Positions 6,800-9,173 of a stretch of 9,173 nucleotides of DNA are shown here, piece by piece. The notes beneath the pieces are model-generated. The model did no database searches, had not been told where the DNA came from, and saw only the letters and a list, made by a program, of their open reading frames with translations. Position 1 is the stretch's first letter; every line of letters begins with the position of its first letter. This DNA comes from Candidatus Poseidoniaceae archaeon (GTDB taxonomy: Archaea; Thermoplasmatota; Poseidoniia; Poseidoniales; Poseidoniaceae). A program made the position numbers and the translations under genes. The stretch lies in contig DUJJ01000017.1 of NCBI GenBank assembly GCA_013329865.1, positions 4,403-13,575 on the forward strand, in the 5' to 3' direction.

Positions 6800-8410
6800 A
6801 TGGTTGAATGGCGGGCGATTAATTACCGGAGAATCGGCCTACAAGCCGCTTTCTGGTCAGTAATGTTCGTGCTATTAATCATGATATTGAGTAACTTCGT
6901 CAATCTGTCAAATACAAACCAATTGTCTGCTTATGATGATGATTGGAATGATATGTCAGCGTTTCGACAAGACATCAAAGACATGGGAATAGAAACGAGA
7001 TCACTCGTTAGTAGCCCATTGTTACTGTCAGATATTGAAGATCCCCGAAACACCACCTATATTGTTGCAGGAGTAGAAAGAGACACTCTTTCCTTGCCAC
7101 AATTTGATGAGGACGGTTTCATAACTATTGCTTCAGAAGATGGCTATTCACCATCAGAGGTAAATGCAATAGTCGAATTTGTTGATAACGGTGGCACTGC
7201 GATTATTTTGGAGGATTATGGTTTCGCTGGGACCATAGCCGAGGCATTTGGTGTTAGATATAGTGGCTATCAGTTGTTTGACACCACGTACGCAACAGAA
7301 CTGAATTTCAACTACATTTGGATGTGTGTGCAGGAAACACCATGCAGCATGAACGGCAGTCAAATAGATGTCGAAACCCTCTCAACACATGAGCGATGGG
7401 CCGACACATCCTCTGCCCTGAGTGCGCATCCGTGTGCAATCGTGGATGGTCAAGCGATGACCGAAGAAGAGGCTGGTGTATGCGGTCATCACTGGCAGGA
7501 TGGAGTCATATCATACAATGGTACATATCGTGTCCTACTCAACAACATTACCGCACTTGAGTTGATTCCTAACAACAAAAATCCGCTGCCAGAGTTAGCC
7601 ATCAGAGCGGTTACTAGTAACGAAGCAAGCGTTGACGTCAATGGCGACGGCGAAATATGGGTCAGTAGTGAGCAAAACGAAGAAACTCCTGATTTGTATG
7701 GGAAATTTAACCTAAGCGTTGAGGCCTGTGCTAAATCAACCTGTAATCCGGATGATGGTGGAAGAGTATTCTTTGTCGCCGATGGTTCGCCATTAATCAA
7801 TGCGATATACGATTATTCAGGCTTTAGCGAGGGTAAATATGGCCCAACTGATACCGAGATTCCAGCCAACGATAACCGAAAGTGGGCTCTCGACATTATC
7901 GCAGAAGCAATGTTGACAAGTCTAGAAGACGATGGACTTGAACCAGCTGAAAATGCCATGGTAATATTTGACGAATCAAGACATCCACAAAATGCTGTCC
8001 TGGCCGATTCATACAATACCATTTACTTTTTACTGGTCTACTTTACAGGCGAAGGTCTAGCAATGCTGGTGCTGTTCCTAATTTTGTTTATCTCATTTGA
8101 AGCGGTTTTGATAAGAAAGAAAGACCCAGATAACTGGCGTCACGTATTTTCAATTATCTATTATGGGTTTGGTGATGCCAACCGTTATCCATATTACTCC
8201 AAAATTGAAAAAATACGTCAGGTTTTCTTGTCAAAAGTGCGCAATCAAAATGGTTTAACTCGCGAGGAATTTCACGCAATGTCTGCTCGGGAGTTGGTTG
8301 CACTGATTAACGATCCAACCCTAGCCAAGTTTGCCATCGAGCCTGGTAAGTATTCACTTGAGCAGACTGTATCAATTGTCAAACGAGTAAAAGCATGGGG
8401 TAGGCGGTGA
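6800..8410 (+). CDS. DUF4350-type membrane protein with large ectodomain
   Basis: A 536-residue protein (from ATG 6800). A TM helix (about 15-37) follows a basic N-terminus; a second hydrophobic stretch (about 407-438) is followed by RKK, so the ectodomain of about 370 residues should face outside and about 100 residues the cytosol. The first part of the ectodomain (about 45-150) fits DUF4350: a GATase-like alpha/beta fold with SAFRQDIKDMGIETRSL, a SPSEVNAIVEFVDNGGT stretch and FDESRHP (390-396) before the second TM. All six cysteines (176, 182, 212, 228, 310, 315) are extracytoplasmic. There are five N-X-S/T sequons (N84, N185, N240, N249, N304) and an EF-loop-like DVNGDGEIW (279-287). DUF4350 proteins usually sit beside DUF58 and MoxR genes in envelope-associated clusters; the biochemical role is unknown. 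The DUF58 gene begins four bases after its stop. A GTG at 6794 would add two residues. Confidence 0.85.
   Translation: MVEWRAINYRRIGLQAAFWSVMFVLLIMILSNFVNLSNTNQLSAYDDDWNDMSAFRQDIKDMGIETRSLVSSPLLLSDIEDPRNTTYIVAGVERDTLSLPQFDEDGFITIASEDGYSPSEVNAIVEFVDNGGTAIILEDYGFAGTIAEAFGVRYSGYQLFDTTYATELNFNYIWMCVQETPCSMNGSQIDVETLSTHERWADTSSALSAHPCAIVDGQAMTEEEAGVCGHHWQDGVISYNGTYRVLLNNITALELIPNNKNPLPELAIRAVTSNEASVDVNGDGEIWVSSEQNEETPDLYGKFNLSVEACAKSTCNPDDGGRVFFVADGSPLINAIYDYSGFSEGKYGPTDTEIPANDNRKWALDIIAEAMLTSLEDDGLEPAENAMVIFDESRHPQNAVLADSYNTIYFLLVYFTGEGLAMLVLFLILFISFEAVLIRKKDPDNWRHVFSIIYYGFGDANRYPYYSKIEKIRQVFLSKVRNQNGLTREEFHAMSARELVALINDPTLAKFAIEPGKYSLEQTVSIVKRVKAWGRR
8406..8410 (+). promoter_or_regulatory. Shine-Dalgarno of the DUF58 gene within the upstream stop region
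   Basis: GGTGA, whose last three bases are the TGA stop of the DUF4350 gene, lies four bases before the ATG at 8415. This indicates translational coupling of the two genes. Confidence 0.65.
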
Positions 8411-8414
8411 AATT

Positions 8415-9173
8415 ATGTGGACAAGAAAGGCTGCGTTCACCTTCACCGGCGGCATTGCGTTGATTCTCATTGGTATGATGATTGCCAATAACCAAATGAT
8501 GATACTTGGGTTGGCGCTCATCGCCTTCATTGTCGTAAATTCATGGATTTCTGGCCATGGTGATGTCGAAGTACAACGCACATTATCCGCTGATAATTTA
8601 TACAAAGGAGATGACTTATATGTCGAATTATTGATTACCAATAGGTCTAATCGAAAGACGCAGTTGCTCGAAGTTTACGATAATATTCCACATGAAATGA
8701 AATTGCGTAGCGGTCTGAACCAAATGCGGCTCAACCTGAGCCCGGGTGAGAGCGCTCGTATTCGCTATGTGCTACGCTGCCCGCTTAGAGGACACTATTC
8801 AATCGGTCCAGTTTCCCTCCGCTCACGCAATACGTTTAATCTAGGAGTGGAAGAAATGTTCGTCGACCATCATAGCGATATCGTAATATTTCCGCAAATC
8901 AAAGAAGTTGAAGAAGCGTTTTTGCGCTCAAGAACGCCAAAAATGTATACTGGTGCGACAACTTTGCGCACTCCGGGTCAAGGCTCAGAATTCTACTCAT
9001 TGAGAGAATATGTCGCCGGAGACCCATTCAAGAATATTAATTGGAAAGCTTATGCAAGAACCGGTGAATTGATGGTCAATGAAAAGTGTCGTGACGCAGT
9101 TACCGACCTGTATTTACTAATCGATTCAAGAGATATATCGCGGATTGGCACAGTGCTGAAAAACCCACTAGAA
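8415..9173 (+). CDS. DUF58 domain protein (3' partial)
   Basis: The frame stays open to the right edge, giving 253 residues of a protein that continues beyond the window. Two TM helices form an N-terminal hairpin (about 6-24 and 28-45). A beta-sandwich region (about 50-150, VEVQRTLSADNLYKGDD onward) resembles the BatD/CARDB-like section common in these proteins. The DUF58 signature follows at about 188-224: GQGSEFYSLREYVAGD, then NINWKAYART and LMVNEK. The last part, LYLLIDSRD (232-240), starts a von Willebrand A-like fold with a partial DxS-type metal motif. DUF58 proteins are usually linked to MoxR AAA+ ATPases, transglutaminase-like and VWA proteins and are thought to help mature or assemble envelope or secreted proteins, without a settled reaction. 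Start chosen from the GGTGA site and 4-bp spacing to the upstream gene; the pair is almost certainly one transcript. Confidence 0.93.
   Translation, partial: MWTRKAAFTFTGGIALILIGMMIANNQMMILGLALIAFIVVNSWISGHGDVEVQRTLSADNLYKGDDLYVELLITNRSNRKTQLLEVYDNIPHEMKLRSGLNQMRLNLSPGESARIRYVLRCPLRGHYSIGPVSLRSRNTFNLGVEEMFVDHHSDIVIFPQIKEVEEAFLRSRTPKMYTGATTLRTPGQGSEFYSLREYVAGDPFKNINWKAYARTGELMVNEKCRDAVTDLYLLIDSRDISRIGTVLKNPLE

Overview
The window looks like a chromosomal segment of an archaeon, most likely an uncultured euryarchaeal or thermoplasmatal lineage such as marine Poseidoniia (Marine Group II/III). The strongest pointer is a full-length archaeal-type Cdc48/VAT double-AAA ATPase followed by a stand-alone PRC-barrel protein. 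AT-rich TATA-like boxes at archaeal distances and ribosome sites complementary to the archaeal 16S 3' end support this. The lineage is an inference; no rRNA or other phylogenetic marker is present.

Layout. The left part (1-1284, +) is the 3' portion of an SRPBCC + TIGR01777-type SDR fusion protein. It runs tail-to-tail into a leftward pair: a squalene/phytoene-synthase family enzyme (2288-1281) and, upstream of it, an ALDH7-like aldehyde dehydrogenase (4010-2382). The two convergent stop codons share four bases. A 170-bp divergent promoter region (4011-4180) separates the leftward pair from a rightward block: cdc48 (4181-6406), a PRC-barrel protein (6466-6705), a two-TM DUF4350-type protein (6800-8410) and a DUF58 protein (8415 to the right edge, truncated by the window). 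There are no tRNA or rRNA genes, mobile elements, CRISPR arrays or clear factor-independent terminators.

How the genes may work together. The leftward pair may be an isoprenoid unit: head-to-head prenyl condensation plus oxidation of an aldehyde whose identity the sequence does not fix. cdc48 and the PRC-barrel gene form a close pair that may link the unfoldase to a small adaptor or division/RNA-related protein. The DUF4350 and DUF58 genes are 4 bp apart, and the Shine-Dalgarno of the second overlaps the stop of the first. They are almost certainly one envelope-associated module of the type commonly found with MoxR ATPases and transglutaminase-like proteins; partners would lie beyond the right edge.

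The most notable details are a DEFE Walker B segment in Cdc48 D2, a six-cysteine, multi-sequon, EF-loop-bearing ectodomain in the DUF4350 protein, a hexamer array upstream of the prenyl synthase gene, and a uniform aligned Shine-Dalgarno spacing. Most of the window is ordinary core metabolism and quality control, and I do not see a convincing wholly new system in it.
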